Assembly: GCA_043736395.1 (NCBI GenBank)
Contig: JAYTCQ010000244.1
Span: forward strand, 1 to 15,261
Reading direction: 5' to 3'
DNA length: 15,261 bases
DNA from: JAFDVL01 sp043736395
Lineage (GTDB): Bacteria; Acidobacteriota; Blastocatellia; RBC074
Part shown: positions 7,942 to 15,057 of the stretch, piece by piece
Numbering within the stretch: the stretch's first letter is position 1
How the letters are laid out: every line of letters starts with the position of its first letter
Position numbers and translations under genes: made by a program
Notes under the pieces: generated by a model
Databases searched by the model: none
Seen by the model: the letters and a program-made list of their open reading frames with translations, nothing else
Told to the model about the DNA's origin: nothing

Positions 7942-8047
7942 ACGAGTTGCCAATATTTTATATGAAAATAGTGGCAGAGACGTTAAAGCTAAAAGGTGAA
8001 CGCGCCTTTTTGGCTTCCCACTAAGCTCAAAATATATGACAACTCGT
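7942..8047. other. Large structured inverted-repeat element, possible terminator, ncRNA or MITE-like element
   Basis: The outer ends ACGAGTTG (7942-7949) and CAACTCGT (8040-8047) are perfect inverse copies. Inward, further pairing is possible: ATATTTT with AAAATAT (7953-7959/8029-8035), TAGTGG with CCACTA (7969-7974/8018-8023), and an inner hairpin AAGC/GCTT plus AAAAGGTG-AACG-CGCCTTTT (7986-8016). A competing local hairpin TGCCA-a-TATTTT / AAAATA-g-TGGCA (7948-7976) uses the same left arm, so two folds compete. It lies 45 bases after the + operon in a convergent gap, so bidirectional transcription termination is the simplest role. I recognise no known RNA family. Confidence 0.5.
7991..8011 (+). 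terminator. Possible intrinsic terminator of the + strand operon
   Basis: AAAAGGTG (7991-7998), loop AACG and CGCCTTTT (8003-8010) form an 8-bp stem with one G-T wobble. It ends in a T5 run at 8007-8011, 94 bases after the last stop codon. The T-run is partly inside the stem, so this is an imperfect intrinsic terminator. It is also the inner hairpin of the larger structured element. Confidence 0.4.
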
Positions 8048-8069
8048 CTTTGTAAAAATTCTACTCAAA

Positions 8070-8154
8070 TTCTCACAAAATGCAATAGGAAAAATGTTAT
8101 AAATAACAGTTAGGCGTCTGGTGAGGTTAAACGCCAGGCTTGATTTTGTGAGAA
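8070..8154. repeat. Element bounded by 12-nt perfect inverted repeats in the convergent gap
   Basis: TTCTCACAAAAT (8070-8081) is repeated in inverse as ATTTTGTGAGAA (8143-8154), and a bulged CAA/TTG extends the pairing. Inside are an AT palindrome TGTTATAAATAACA (8095-8108) and a GGCGT/ACGCC pair near 8112-8135. The right arm can instead fold locally (TTGATTTT 8140-8147 with AAAATCAA 8155-8162). Read on the - strand, TGTTATTTATAACA is followed by five T, so this could help end transcription of the gene stopping at 8168. It carries no coding sequence. Confidence 0.4.
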
Positions 8155-8167
8155 AAAATCAAAGAAT

Positions 8168-9394
8168 TTAGATGTAGCGTGCAAGGAACGAATGGCTTCG
8201 GTGACGCCATTTACCGTACCAATAGCAAAGCAGATATAAGAGTAAAATACTCAGCAGTGACATTGCATATACGCCCCATAATGGCAGGTGAAAACCTTCC
8301 GGCATCCCTGTAATTTTTACTGTAAAATTAAATGAACCCCAAGAGTATCCCGCAAGCAAAGCCATCAGTAATCCCATAAAGTGCAACAGGTACAAATGTG
8401 CAATGTAGTAAAACATCGGTACGCGACCAAATGTTAATAAAGGATTCAGTCCGGGTATTTGACGTGCCGAAAATTTCTCTACCCACGCTAGAAAAATTAA
8501 TGCCGGGCCAAGTGTCATCAGCAAAAATTGGAGAGAAGTCGGATACTTTGTGACATTCAGGAATGACATCAAAGTCAGTGTGATATTACTTTGAGGGGTG
8601 AATAAATTTGGTTCACCATATAGATTAAAGATACGCAGGATGAGAAATAGAGCGACTGCTGCAAAACCGATTTGTAGCAAGATTCGCTGTCTGTTTCTAG
8701 CTTCGAACTTGGCTTGATAAACATTGCCCAGCCAATATCCAAGTGCCATTACTCCAACTAGCGGAATCAGCGGGTAGGTCGTTCGAACTGAATATCCATT
8801 GAGCAATGGCAAGACATTTTTTTGATGCAGAATAGACCATAAATAATAAGCTGTCGTATTCGGAGCAAGATAAACTTTATCGAAAAGATTGTGCGCAAAA
8901 ACTAACAATAATCCGAAAGCTCCGAGCCATTTCGAGGGTAAGTAAATCAGCAGTGCCAGTAAGATCATGCCAACACCCAGTACCCAGATTACTTGCATAT
9001 AAAATAATTGCCAGTGCCAATTGAACGTCCAGGCAAACCATAAAACTGTAAACTCAAGCAGAATTAAAAACAGCCCGCGCTTCCACAAATAATTTGAGAG
9101 TTTTTTATTTGAACCAATCTTCGCCCTTACTAATCTGGCGGAAATGCCAGCCAGAAGCACAAACACTGGAGCGCAAAAATGCGAAATCCAGCGCGTCAGG
9201 AAAAGTGCCGGGCTAACTTGCTGGATGTCTACTGGATCACTTACCGCAGGGAGATTCGCATATTCGCGGGCATGATCCACTACCATGAGCAACATGATTA
9301 CCCCCCGCAAAATATCTAGTGAGACAATACGTGAAAAATGCGGCAGGAGCGGTGAAGCTCCTGCCTTTGATAAATTTTCATTTAGAATTTTCAT
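8168..9394 (-). CDS. Polytopic membrane protein of the DUF1624/COG3503 (heparan-alpha-glucosaminide N-acetyltransferase-like) family
   Basis: The product has 408 residues with about ten hydrophobic segments. Family signatures are SLDILRGVIMLLMVVDHARE (25-44), RWISHFCAPVFVLLAGIS (68-85), YPTSLQFLLMTLGPALIFLA (284-303) and FGRVPMFYYIAHLYLLHF (322-339). Relatives in COG3503 are predicted inner-membrane proteins distantly related to the lysosomal HGSNAT acetyltransferase. A transmembrane acyl-transfer activity is therefore possible, with H41 in the VDHARE motif a candidate functional residue, but no bacterial substrate can be named. The start at 9394 is supported by AGGAG about 11 bases upstream. 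The gene begins only 7 bases after the siderophore-type receptor stops, so the two are almost certainly co-transcribed. It may modify a periplasmic or envelope component linked to uptake (inference). It converges on the TPR gene. Confidence 0.85.
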   Translation of the reverse strand: MKILNENLSKAGASPLLPHFSRIVSLDILRGVIMLLMVVDHAREYANLPAVSDPVDIQQVSPALFLTRWISHFCAPVFVLLAGISARLVRAKIGSNKKLSNYLWKRGLFLILLEFTVLWFAWTFNWHWQLFYMQVIWVLGVGMILLALLIYLPSKWLGAFGLLLVFAHNLFDKVYLAPNTTAYYLWSILHQKNVLPLLNGYSVRTTYPLIPLVGVMALGYWLGNVYQAKFEARNRQRILLQIGFAAVALFLILRIFNLYGEPNLFTPQSNITLTLMSFLNVTKYPTSLQFLLMTLGPALIFLAWVEKFSARQIPGLNPLLTFGRVPMFYYIAHLYLLHFMGLLMALLAGYSWGSFNFTVKITGMPEGFHLPLWGVYAMSLLSILLLYLLCYWYGKWRHRSHSFLARYI

Positions 9395-9401
9395 CAGTAT
9401 T

Positions 9402-11843
9402 TTATCTCCTGAAGGGTGTCCACGAGAAGGTCAGCATCACCGCACGTGGTTGTCCGGGGAAATTTCCAACGTGAGCTGCGAAGAGGGAACTTGTGGCGTA
9501 AAGCCTGTCCGTGATGTTCGTAATTTGCAATTGCAGCCGAGCACGCGAGGTCAGTTCCTGATAGAAACTCACGTCTGCAATCGTGTACCCGTCTGCCCGA
9601 ATACCCGCGAAAGGTTCGACGCGATCGCTAACTTTTTCTAATCCAAAACCGATGCCAGTGCTCTCGAGAAAATTGTAACGAGTGAATAATCCAGTTGTAT
9701 GCTTCGGCGCGTTCGCTAATGGGCGACCAATTAACGACGCGACGTTGTCTTTCAAAATACGCGTGTTGACGTTGGCGTAATTGAAAGCCATGTACCAGCT
9801 CCGCGTCAGAAAGCCTTCGACGTTAAATTCAAAACCGCGAGAACGGGCTTGACCCACAGCGAGTACTGCATTCGCGTTATTTCCAGCGGGACCGAGCAAC
9901 GGATCGGGGCGCAGCATATTTTCTTTATTGATATTGAAAAATGCGCCGGAGACGAATAATTTACGATTAATTAATTCAGTTTTGACGCCAGCTTCAAATT
10001 GATTTCCGGTTTCAGGCTTGAACGGACCGTTCGCTTGCGGAGCCTGTGAAAAAATTGGTGCCCGCGTAAAACTATTCGCATAGCTCGCATAAAATGAAAC
10101 CTGTTCGACAGGCTTGATGACAACCCCCATTCTTCCTGAGAGAGCAGTATCTTCATATTTTAAAGGCGCTAAGGCAAATCCTTTGTCGTCGTAAAGGTCT
10201 ACGCGTCCACTGAGTAAGAACTGAATGAAGCGATTCACAACGATTTGATCCTGCGCGTAAAACCCGGTGCGTTTGGTGTTTGCTGTGCTGGTAGCAAAGG
10301 CTCCGAGAGTGTAGTTGCGTTCATCTGTCAGCCTGTAGACCGGATTAAAAATATCAATTGCAGGAACCGTACCGCCAGCGACTTCACGTTCCCGGGCGCG
10401 TGCCTGACGGAAAATGTGATCCTGTGCAATGTGTTCGATGCCAAACAGCAATGTATGCGTACCGAAGCCGTTTGAGTTTGCTACTTTGCTGAGATTTCCG
10501 TTCAGACTCCAATCATCATTGGAGCGGTAGAAATTGCGGAACTCGCGACGCATGGTTCGACCTGTTGTGGTCGCCGCATTCAATCCGCGAGGTTCGTGAT
10601 ATTTGTCGTTATTTTCGTATTCCAGATAACGAAAGGTGTAATCGGCGTTCCAGCCGCGTGATAAATTATTTTCGCCACGCAGTTGCAGGACACGCGCGAT
10701 CAGTTTGACGAAATCAGCAGGCTCAGCGGCTGACCATTTGATGTTTGCCAGAAAGATGCCGTTCGCGTCTACGGGTATACCACGCAGACGATTACCGGGC
10801 AGGCGTTGGTTGATGAATTCATATTCAGCACTGAAGCGGTTGCTGTCATTTGCTTTGTACAGCAAATTGCCGACGGCATGTGAATTCATTGACGCGGCGT
10901 TGTTGCGGAAACTGTCACGGTCTTCAAAATAAAATGCGCCGCGTGCTAACAGCTTGTCGGTGATTGGACCTGTCATTTCGCCGTTCACCATTTTTTGATT
11001 GAAGCTGCCAAAGCGTACCTGCATTTCGCCATCCAGCGCTTCTTTCGGCTTTTTCGTCACATAATTAATGAGTCCGCCGATTTCACCCGAACCATAGAGC
11101 GCTGAAGTCGCACCTTTTAAAACTTCGACGCGTTGAATATTTGTCAGGCGAATTTGCGACGTACTGAAACCCGCGTTGCTGACATCACCTTCGAGCGAGC
11201 CGAACGGATTGCCACGTAAGCCGTTGTATAAAATCTCGCGCTGGGTAAAGCCGCGAAACGTCATGGCGCTGTAGTTGTTTTGATTAATGCCACTGACATT
11301 GCGAAAGAGTTCGTTGCCTTCGAGGATGGCGCGATCTTCGATGAGCTGATTCGGGAAGACCTGCACAGACTGTGGTAAGTCAATCAGGCGGGTATTAACA
11401 CGAGTTCCAACCGAAGTGTCTTCGAGGTGATATTCTTTGAGGCTGGCGACAACATCAACCGAAGAAGTAATTTTTCCCAGCCGTACGTCTTGTTTCGTTG
11501 TCTGTCCGGCCTTAATTTCCACTTCCAGTTTTTGCGGAACGAAGCCGCCGCCGCTGATGACCAGAATGTATTTTCCAGCAGTGATGTTCGCAAGCGTGAA
11601 TTGTCCATTGTCTGTCGTGACTGTTTCATGCGAGGTTGTTTCAAGCTTGACGTTGATACCAGTGGCGGCAATGCCATCAGTTGTCACGCGTCCGCTAAGA
11701 GATCCCGAATTTTGCGCGTATGCAGAGCATAAAAAAAGACAAAGGATGGCTAAAGCAATCCTGCCATTCAGCCAGATTTTTTGAAGAAATTTTCCAATCG
11801 AAGGATAAGTGTTCACAGGTGATGAGTTGTTTACTTCTGTCAT
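9402..11843 (-). CDS. TonB-dependent siderophore-type outer-membrane receptor with carboxypeptidase-regulatory-like N-domain
   Basis: I chose the ATG at 11843 (813 residues) because AAGGAA precedes it at the right distance; the in-frame ATG at 11975 lies in leader hairpins. The signal peptide has a long n-region (core about 29-40, cleavage near AYAQ 44). A carboxypeptidase-regulatory-like fold spans about 46-125 (GSLSGRVTTDG, TVTTDNGQFTLANITAGKY). A possible TonB box VDVVAS (129-134) follows. The plug, about 150-265, has the siderophore-receptor signatures DLPQSVQVFPNQLIEDR, TFRGF and RVEVLKGATSALYGSGEIGG. The beta-barrel runs to the C-terminus, closing with ITNITDRLYA, PGQPRAVMLTFSW and FRR. 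Family knowledge points to energised uptake of an iron-siderophore or similar chelate across the outer membrane; the ligand is unknown. The last residue is Arg, whereas many barrels end in an aromatic residue. The gene follows a small HxCxxC protein gene and precedes the DUF1624-type gene. Confidence 0.9.
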   Translation of the reverse strand: MTEVNNSSPVNTYPSIGKFLQKIWLNGRIALAILCLFLCSAYAQNSGSLSGRVTTDGIAATGINVKLETTSHETVTTDNGQFTLANITAGKYILVISGGGFVPQKLEVEIKAGQTTKQDVRLGKITSSVDVVASLKEYHLEDTSVGTRVNTRLIDLPQSVQVFPNQLIEDRAILEGNELFRNVSGINQNNYSAMTFRGFTQREILYNGLRGNPFGSLEGDVSNAGFSTSQIRLTNIQRVEVLKGATSALYGSGEIGGLINYVTKKPKEALDGEMQVRFGSFNQKMVNGEMTGPITDKLLARGAFYFEDRDSFRNNAASMNSHAVGNLLYKANDSNRFSAEYEFINQRLPGNRLRGIPVDANGIFLANIKWSAAEPADFVKLIARVLQLRGENNLSRGWNADYTFRYLEYENNDKYHEPRGLNAATTTGRTMRREFRNFYRSNDDWSLNGNLSKVANSNGFGTHTLLFGIEHIAQDHIFRQARAREREVAGGTVPAIDIFNPVYRLTDERNYTLGAFATSTANTKRTGFYAQDQIVVNRFIQFLLSGRVDLYDDKGFALAPLKYEDTALSGRMGVVIKPVEQVSFYASYANSFTRAPIFSQAPQANGPFKPETGNQFEAGVKTELINRKLFVSGAFFNINKENMLRPDPLLGPAGNNANAVLAVGQARSRGFEFNVEGFLTRSWYMAFNYANVNTRILKDNVASLIGRPLANAPKHTTGLFTRYNFLESTGIGFGLEKVSDRVEPFAGIRADGYTIADVSFYQELTSRARLQLQITNITDRLYATSSLFAAHVGNFPGQPRAVMLTFSWTPFRR

Positions 11844-11869
11844 AAGTTCCTTTTTAGATTTTGTAGTCG

Positions 11870-11946
11870 TGTAGGCGTTCGATAACGCACGCCTGTATCT
11901 CCACAGAATCCTAAAATTTCTGTGGATTGCGATGCCGCAGGCGGCA
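11870..11946. promoter_or_regulatory. Three tandem hairpins in the leader of the siderophore-type receptor gene
   Basis: Within the 162-base gap upstream of the receptor three inverted repeats follow one another: AGGCGT/ACGCCT (11873-11878/11889-11894), TCCACAGAA/TTCTGTGGA (11900-11908/11918-11926) and TGCCGC-AG-GCGGCA (11933-11946). They may form a structured leader, an attenuator or terminator for the upstream gene, or repeat sequence. I do not recognise a known riboswitch core. No strong T-run follows any stem on the - strand. Confidence 0.4.
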
Positions 11947-12005
11947 AGAAAGGTCATCAGTCCATGTCGAACCAATGGCTTACGGAGTTACAGTAAAATA
12001 GGAAA

Positions 12006-12365
12006 TTAAAGACGCGGCGGAGCGCGATCAGAAGGTTGTCTGAAGGAGAAAAAGCGAATTGCACTGAATGATTTTTCTATGACAAGAGACACAGATAAAT
12101 CAATCTGTATGGGATGAGGAATTGCGAGGATAGCCTGAGCATGTTGCAGCGATTCGCAGACGCCACAGCTATGAATAGCACTGCTGAATACTTCATTAGA
12201 AATATTCAGCGAAGGTGCAGAGAATGCCAGAGAGGAAGAGAATGCTTGTGGCGCAACTTCTCGTTTGAAATGCGCTAAGCTGTGCAAGCTAAGATTAACT
12301 GCGCTAAGCAATAAAACCGCAGTCAATAATTGTCTAATGAAGTTGTTGCGCAGAGAAAATTTCAT
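12006..12365 (-). CDS. Small exported HxCxxC protein, DUF2946-like, upstream of the siderophore-type receptor
   Basis: The 119-residue product has an N-terminal hydrophobic segment (about 12-31, RQLLTAVLLLSAVNLSLHSLA) that acts as a signal peptide or anchor. It has an H65-S-C67-G-V-C70 motif and a C-terminal tail SDRAPPRL. The layout matches the protein at 14705-15049: leader, central HxCxxC and the same SDRAPPR ending. Small DUF2946 proteins have a similar shape (signal, central cysteines, RAPP-type tail) and are often linked to TonB receptors and metal genes. I assign that likeness from memory at moderate confidence. A role in periplasmic metal or haem binding is an inference from the Cys/His cluster. 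It starts 59 bases after the upstream receptor's stop and ends 162 bases before the next receptor. The ATG at 12365 has only a weak ribosome-binding site. Confidence 0.75.
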   Translation of the reverse strand: MKFSLRNNFIRQLLTAVLLLSAVNLSLHSLAHFKREVAPQAFSSSLAFSAPSLNISNEVFSSAIHSCGVCESLQHAQAILAIPHPIQIDLSVSLVIEKSFSAIRFFSFRQPSDRAPPRL

Positions 12366-12371
12366 CTACTT

Positions 12372-12384
12372 TTCATTGAATGAA
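12372..12384. promoter_or_regulatory. Perfect 13-nt palindrome just upstream of the small protein's start
   Basis: TTCATTGAATGAA is a perfect dyad (6 bp about a central base) lying 7-19 bases before the ATG at 12365. It could be an operator or a small stem affecting translation. No similar site is visible before the other small-protein gene, so the support is weak. Confidence 0.25.
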
Positions 12385-12424
12385 GTAAGCCGAAATCCAA
12401 AGCAGAAAAATAGTTTTCCAATTT

Positions 12425-14596
12425 TTAGAAAAATCTCAGCGTATAGCTAAGCTGAACACCGCGCCCGATTTCAGGAGCGATATTCTTTATGAATGACAGG
12501 TGATTAAAATATAATTTGTTTCCGAGATTGAATGCTTTCACCGAAAAAATTTGCGCTACATGTTGCGTGGCAAATGTATAGGAAGCATTCAACCCGAATG
12601 TTGCATACCCATCAGTGCGTGTTTCAGTTGAAAAGATTTTGTCCTGCGCGCGGGCTAAAATAATTTCTGGTGCAAACCGAAAACTTCCAAATGTTCCTTC
12701 CAGTCCAATTCTGCCGCGCAAAGGTGGAATTCGTGGTAGTGGAGTCTGCGTTGCGGTGAGCTGCGCGTTGACATAATCAAAGCTGGATAGTAACCAGAAA
12801 TTTTTGCTGAGATTGAAATCCGCTCGTGCTTCGACTCCGGTATAGCGACTGGTTCCTTGAGAATAATTGGCGATGACTAAACCGGAATCTTCGTCAGTTT
12901 CTCCGGTTGGTGCGAGGAAAATAAAATCTTTGATGTGATAGTAAAAATAATTCACTTCGCCGCGAAAACGATTGCTCTGTTGGCGTAGCGAAATATCAAT
13001 CCCATCATTGCTTTCGCGTCGCAAATTATTATTCCCGATTTCAAACGTTAAATTTCCTGGATGCGGACCAATATTGTAAAGCTCTTCTAACGCCGGAGCG
13101 CGGTAGGAATGGCTATAATTGGCAACGAACGCGCCGCCTTCCCACAGCGGCACACGTAATCCAACCGCACCTGAAAATCCATTAAAGGAGCGTGCTGGCT
13201 GACTTGTCGGCGTATATCCGTTGTATTCGAATCGTGCGCCAAACTGCAACGCCGCTCGTGAAAAATTAATCGTTTCCAGTGCATATCCTGCAAACGCATT
13301 TTGAATCGTTGGAGGCGCAAGCGCCTCCGCGCCGACAGATTTATAATCGCGACGCATTCCCCAAACACCAAAACTTCCAGTTAACTTTCCTTTTCTTTTT
13401 TGTTCAGCGAGTGCGCTATACAACAACGATTTGTTGATGAAATTGGTATTGATGACGTTCGTCGCGGAATCAACTTCCTGATGATTGTAATCGTTGTATT
13501 GAAGTTTAAATTGCGCACCGCTAAAGACAGATTCGAGATCATGTAATCCAGCTTTGAGATGCACACTTTGCCGTTTCATTTGTAGATGAACAAGCTCTGG
13601 TTCTTCTTCGGATGAATCGTAGGGAACTCCATATTTGCGACTATCCACTGTGTAATTTGTATTGAAAAATCCTTTCCGCGAGTAATAACCAAATCCGCCA
13701 GAGCCATTACTCGAACGCGAATATGAATTTAAAACTTTGCCAATCGGAGTCTGATATTCACCTGCTCTTACTCCGCCACCGCTTCCCCAAAAAAGCCAAT
13801 TCTCAGTGCCAAATTCGATACCACCGCTGCCGCCTCCGGTGTAATTATTTGAGCTGCCAACACCAGTCAAATATCCGTGAATGCCTTTGTGAGCGGCGTC
13901 GTGCCCGGTGATCGCATTGATGACGCCACCAGTTGCGCTGCTGCCATAAAGTAAAGTCGCAGGTCCTTTGACGATTTCAATTTTATCGAGTGACATCACA
14001 TCAATCGGTTCGGCGTGATCGCCTGATTGCGCACCTAATCCGCCCACGCGCATGCCATCTTGCAGGACGACTACGCGGTCGCCATCGAAGCCGCGAATAA
14101 CAGGACGCGAAGACCCCGGCCCGCCACTTCGTTTCGCAACTCCAAGTTGATTATCTAAAGCTTCACCGAGGGAAATCGGATTTTTTTCAGCCAATTCAAT
14201 CGCGCCTAAAGTCGTGACGGATTGAATCGAATTGAAGGTCGTTTCCTCGTTACCGGAAGCGGTAATTGTTACTTGTTCGGTAAATCCGGAAAGTTTAATT
14301 TGAAAATCTGCTTTTGTTTGCGCACCTGAAATTTCAATAGTTTTGACTGAATCAGGAGCGCGATCGAGATGCGCGTGAACTTCGTATTTTCCAACGGGAA
14401 TGTTGGTGAATTCATAGTTCCCGTTTTCATCGGTGACGATTTTTCGATTTAGCCCGATGATGGTAACCGTGACGCCATGCAAGACTGCATTTGAAGAATC
14501 AAGTGTTACGGAGCCGCGCAGACTTCCAGTGGATTGTGCCAGTATGTTGGTAATAAAAATTAGAAAAAAATAGCAAGTTAGAATTTTGAATCGCAT
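12425..14596 (-). CDS. ZnuD-like TonB-dependent outer-membrane receptor with carboxypeptidase-regulatory-like N-domain
   Basis: The ATG at 14596 is preceded by GAGGGA at 8 bases and gives a clean signal peptide (MRFKILTCYFFLIFITNILA, cleavage near 20). The protein has 723 residues; the in-frame ATG at 14686 would add 30 unrelated residues. A carboxypeptidase-regulatory-like domain spans about 22-102, a TonB-box-like EQVTITAS lies at 107-114, and the plug is about 118-231 (RPVIRGFDGDRVVVLQDG, KIEIVKGPATLLYGSSATGG). The barrel contains SHSYRAPALEELYNIGPHPG and FEIGNNNLRRES. Those barrel words, together with SGDHAEPID in the plug, closely match what I recall of the ZnuD zinc-receptor group. Zinc, or another divalent metal, is therefore the best guess for the substrate, though not proven. 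The protein ends in Phe-Phe, as expected for barrel assembly. It follows a His-rich HxCxxC small-protein gene. Confidence 0.88.
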   Translation of the reverse strand: MRFKILTCYFFLIFITNILAQSTGSLRGSVTLDSSNAVLHGVTVTIIGLNRKIVTDENGNYEFTNIPVGKYEVHAHLDRAPDSVKTIEISGAQTKADFQIKLSGFTEQVTITASGNEETTFNSIQSVTTLGAIELAEKNPISLGEALDNQLGVAKRSGGPGSSRPVIRGFDGDRVVVLQDGMRVGGLGAQSGDHAEPIDVMSLDKIEIVKGPATLLYGSSATGGVINAITGHDAAHKGIHGYLTGVGSSNNYTGGGSGGIEFGTENWLFWGSGGGVRAGEYQTPIGKVLNSYSRSSNGSGGFGYYSRKGFFNTNYTVDSRKYGVPYDSSEEEPELVHLQMKRQSVHLKAGLHDLESVFSGAQFKLQYNDYNHQEVDSATNVINTNFINKSLLYSALAEQKRKGKLTGSFGVWGMRRDYKSVGAEALAPPTIQNAFAGYALETINFSRAALQFGARFEYNGYTPTSQPARSFNGFSGAVGLRVPLWEGGAFVANYSHSYRAPALEELYNIGPHPGNLTFEIGNNNLRRESNDGIDISLRQQSNRFRGEVNYFYYHIKDFIFLAPTGETDEDSGLVIANYSQGTSRYTGVEARADFNLSKNFWLLSSFDYVNAQLTATQTPLPRIPPLRGRIGLEGTFGSFRFAPEIILARAQDKIFSTETRTDGYATFGLNASYTFATQHVAQIFSVKAFNLGNKLYFNHLSFIKNIAPEIGRGVQLSYTLRFF

Positions 14597-14659
14597 AATT
14601 AAATCCCTCAAAAATCGCGACTGAACGTAGCGTTTTTGATCAATTAAAAAATAGTGTTC

Positions 14660-14693
14660 GGCTGACGAATTAAATCCATCAGCCAATTTTTTT
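14660..14693 (+). terminator. Strong hairpin with T-run on the + strand, between small protein and ZnuD-like receptor genes
   Basis: GGCTGACGAA (14660-14669), loop TTAAA and TCCATCAGCC (14675-14684) form a 10-bp stem with two wobbles. AA and seven T follow on the + strand, a canonical intrinsic terminator shape. Both flanking genes run on the - strand. There the stem is followed by GAACAC and then a T6 tract, so it could act as a leaky attenuator for the receptor. Confidence 0.45.
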
Positions 14694-14704
14694 AAGAGTA
14701 GGGT

Positions 14705-15049
14705 TTAGCTGCGAGGAGGTGCGCGGTCAGAGGAGAAGAGAATTTTCTTCGCGTCATAATTTGTTTCACGCTGCGAAGAAATTTGAGCAGAAGTCGTCGC
14801 TGAAAATTCAAAATTGCTTGTCGGCAAATCCAACGAAAGCGCTTGATGATCGAGGCAAATTGAACATTGATGATTTTGATTTTGCGCGGCGGAATCTTCG
14901 TGATGCACTGAAATGTGCTGGGAAGACTCTTGATGAAATGGCTCGTCAGCCAGATGTAAAAATACATGTCCGGTCAGGCTCGACAAAATTGCGAGTACTA
15001 AAACCGATACGAATATTTTTGTTCGAATTGTTTTTCCGATTCGCTTCAT
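14705..15049 (-). CDS. Small exported His-rich HxCxxC protein, DUF2946-like, upstream of the ZnuD-like receptor
   Basis: The 114-residue product starts MKRIGKTIRTKIFVSVLVLAILSS, a good signal peptide or anchor with a basic n-region. Histidines cluster in the middle (H39, H45, H49, H50, H60, H68) around H60-Q-C62-S-I-C65, and the tail is SDRAPPRS. The central cysteines and tail are shared with the protein at 12006-12365, although the rest is divergent. The His/Cys content suggests periplasmic divalent-metal binding, consistent with the ZnuD-like receptor 108 bases downstream. This is inference; the DUF2946-like label is from memory. The ATG at 15049 lacks an obvious ribosome-binding site. Confidence 0.75.
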   Translation of the reverse strand: MKRIGKTIRTKIFVSVLVLAILSSLTGHVFLHLADEPFHQESSQHISVHHEDSAAQNQNHQCSICLDHQALSLDLPTSNFEFSATTSAQISSQRETNYDAKKILFSSDRAPPRS

Positions 15050-15057
15050 TATTGGAA

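Noticed and set aside
7942..8047. A known c-di-GMP, preQ1 or cobalamin riboswitch in the convergent gap
   Set aside because: A few words such as GACGTTAAAGC looked suggestive, but the conserved cores of these families are absent and no gene lies downstream in a sensible orientation.
7942..8154. A CRISPR array in the repeat-rich intergenic gap
   Set aside because: The repeats are inverted and of different sequence. There are no regularly spaced direct repeats and no cas genes nearby.
11844..11975. N-terminal extension of the siderophore-type receptor to an ATG at 11975
   Set aside because: The extension is encoded by the leader hairpins, and a good ribosome-binding site and signal peptide follow the ATG at 11843.
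14597..14686. N-terminal extension of the ZnuD-like receptor to an ATG at 14686
   Set aside because: GAGGGA upstream of 14596 and a clean signal peptide from there make the shorter form far more likely. The extension covers the terminator-like hairpin.
8168..15049. Transposase or integrase genes marking an island
   Set aside because: No recombinase, transposase or tRNA attachment site is visible anywhere in the window. The only mobile-like signals are the short palindromes.
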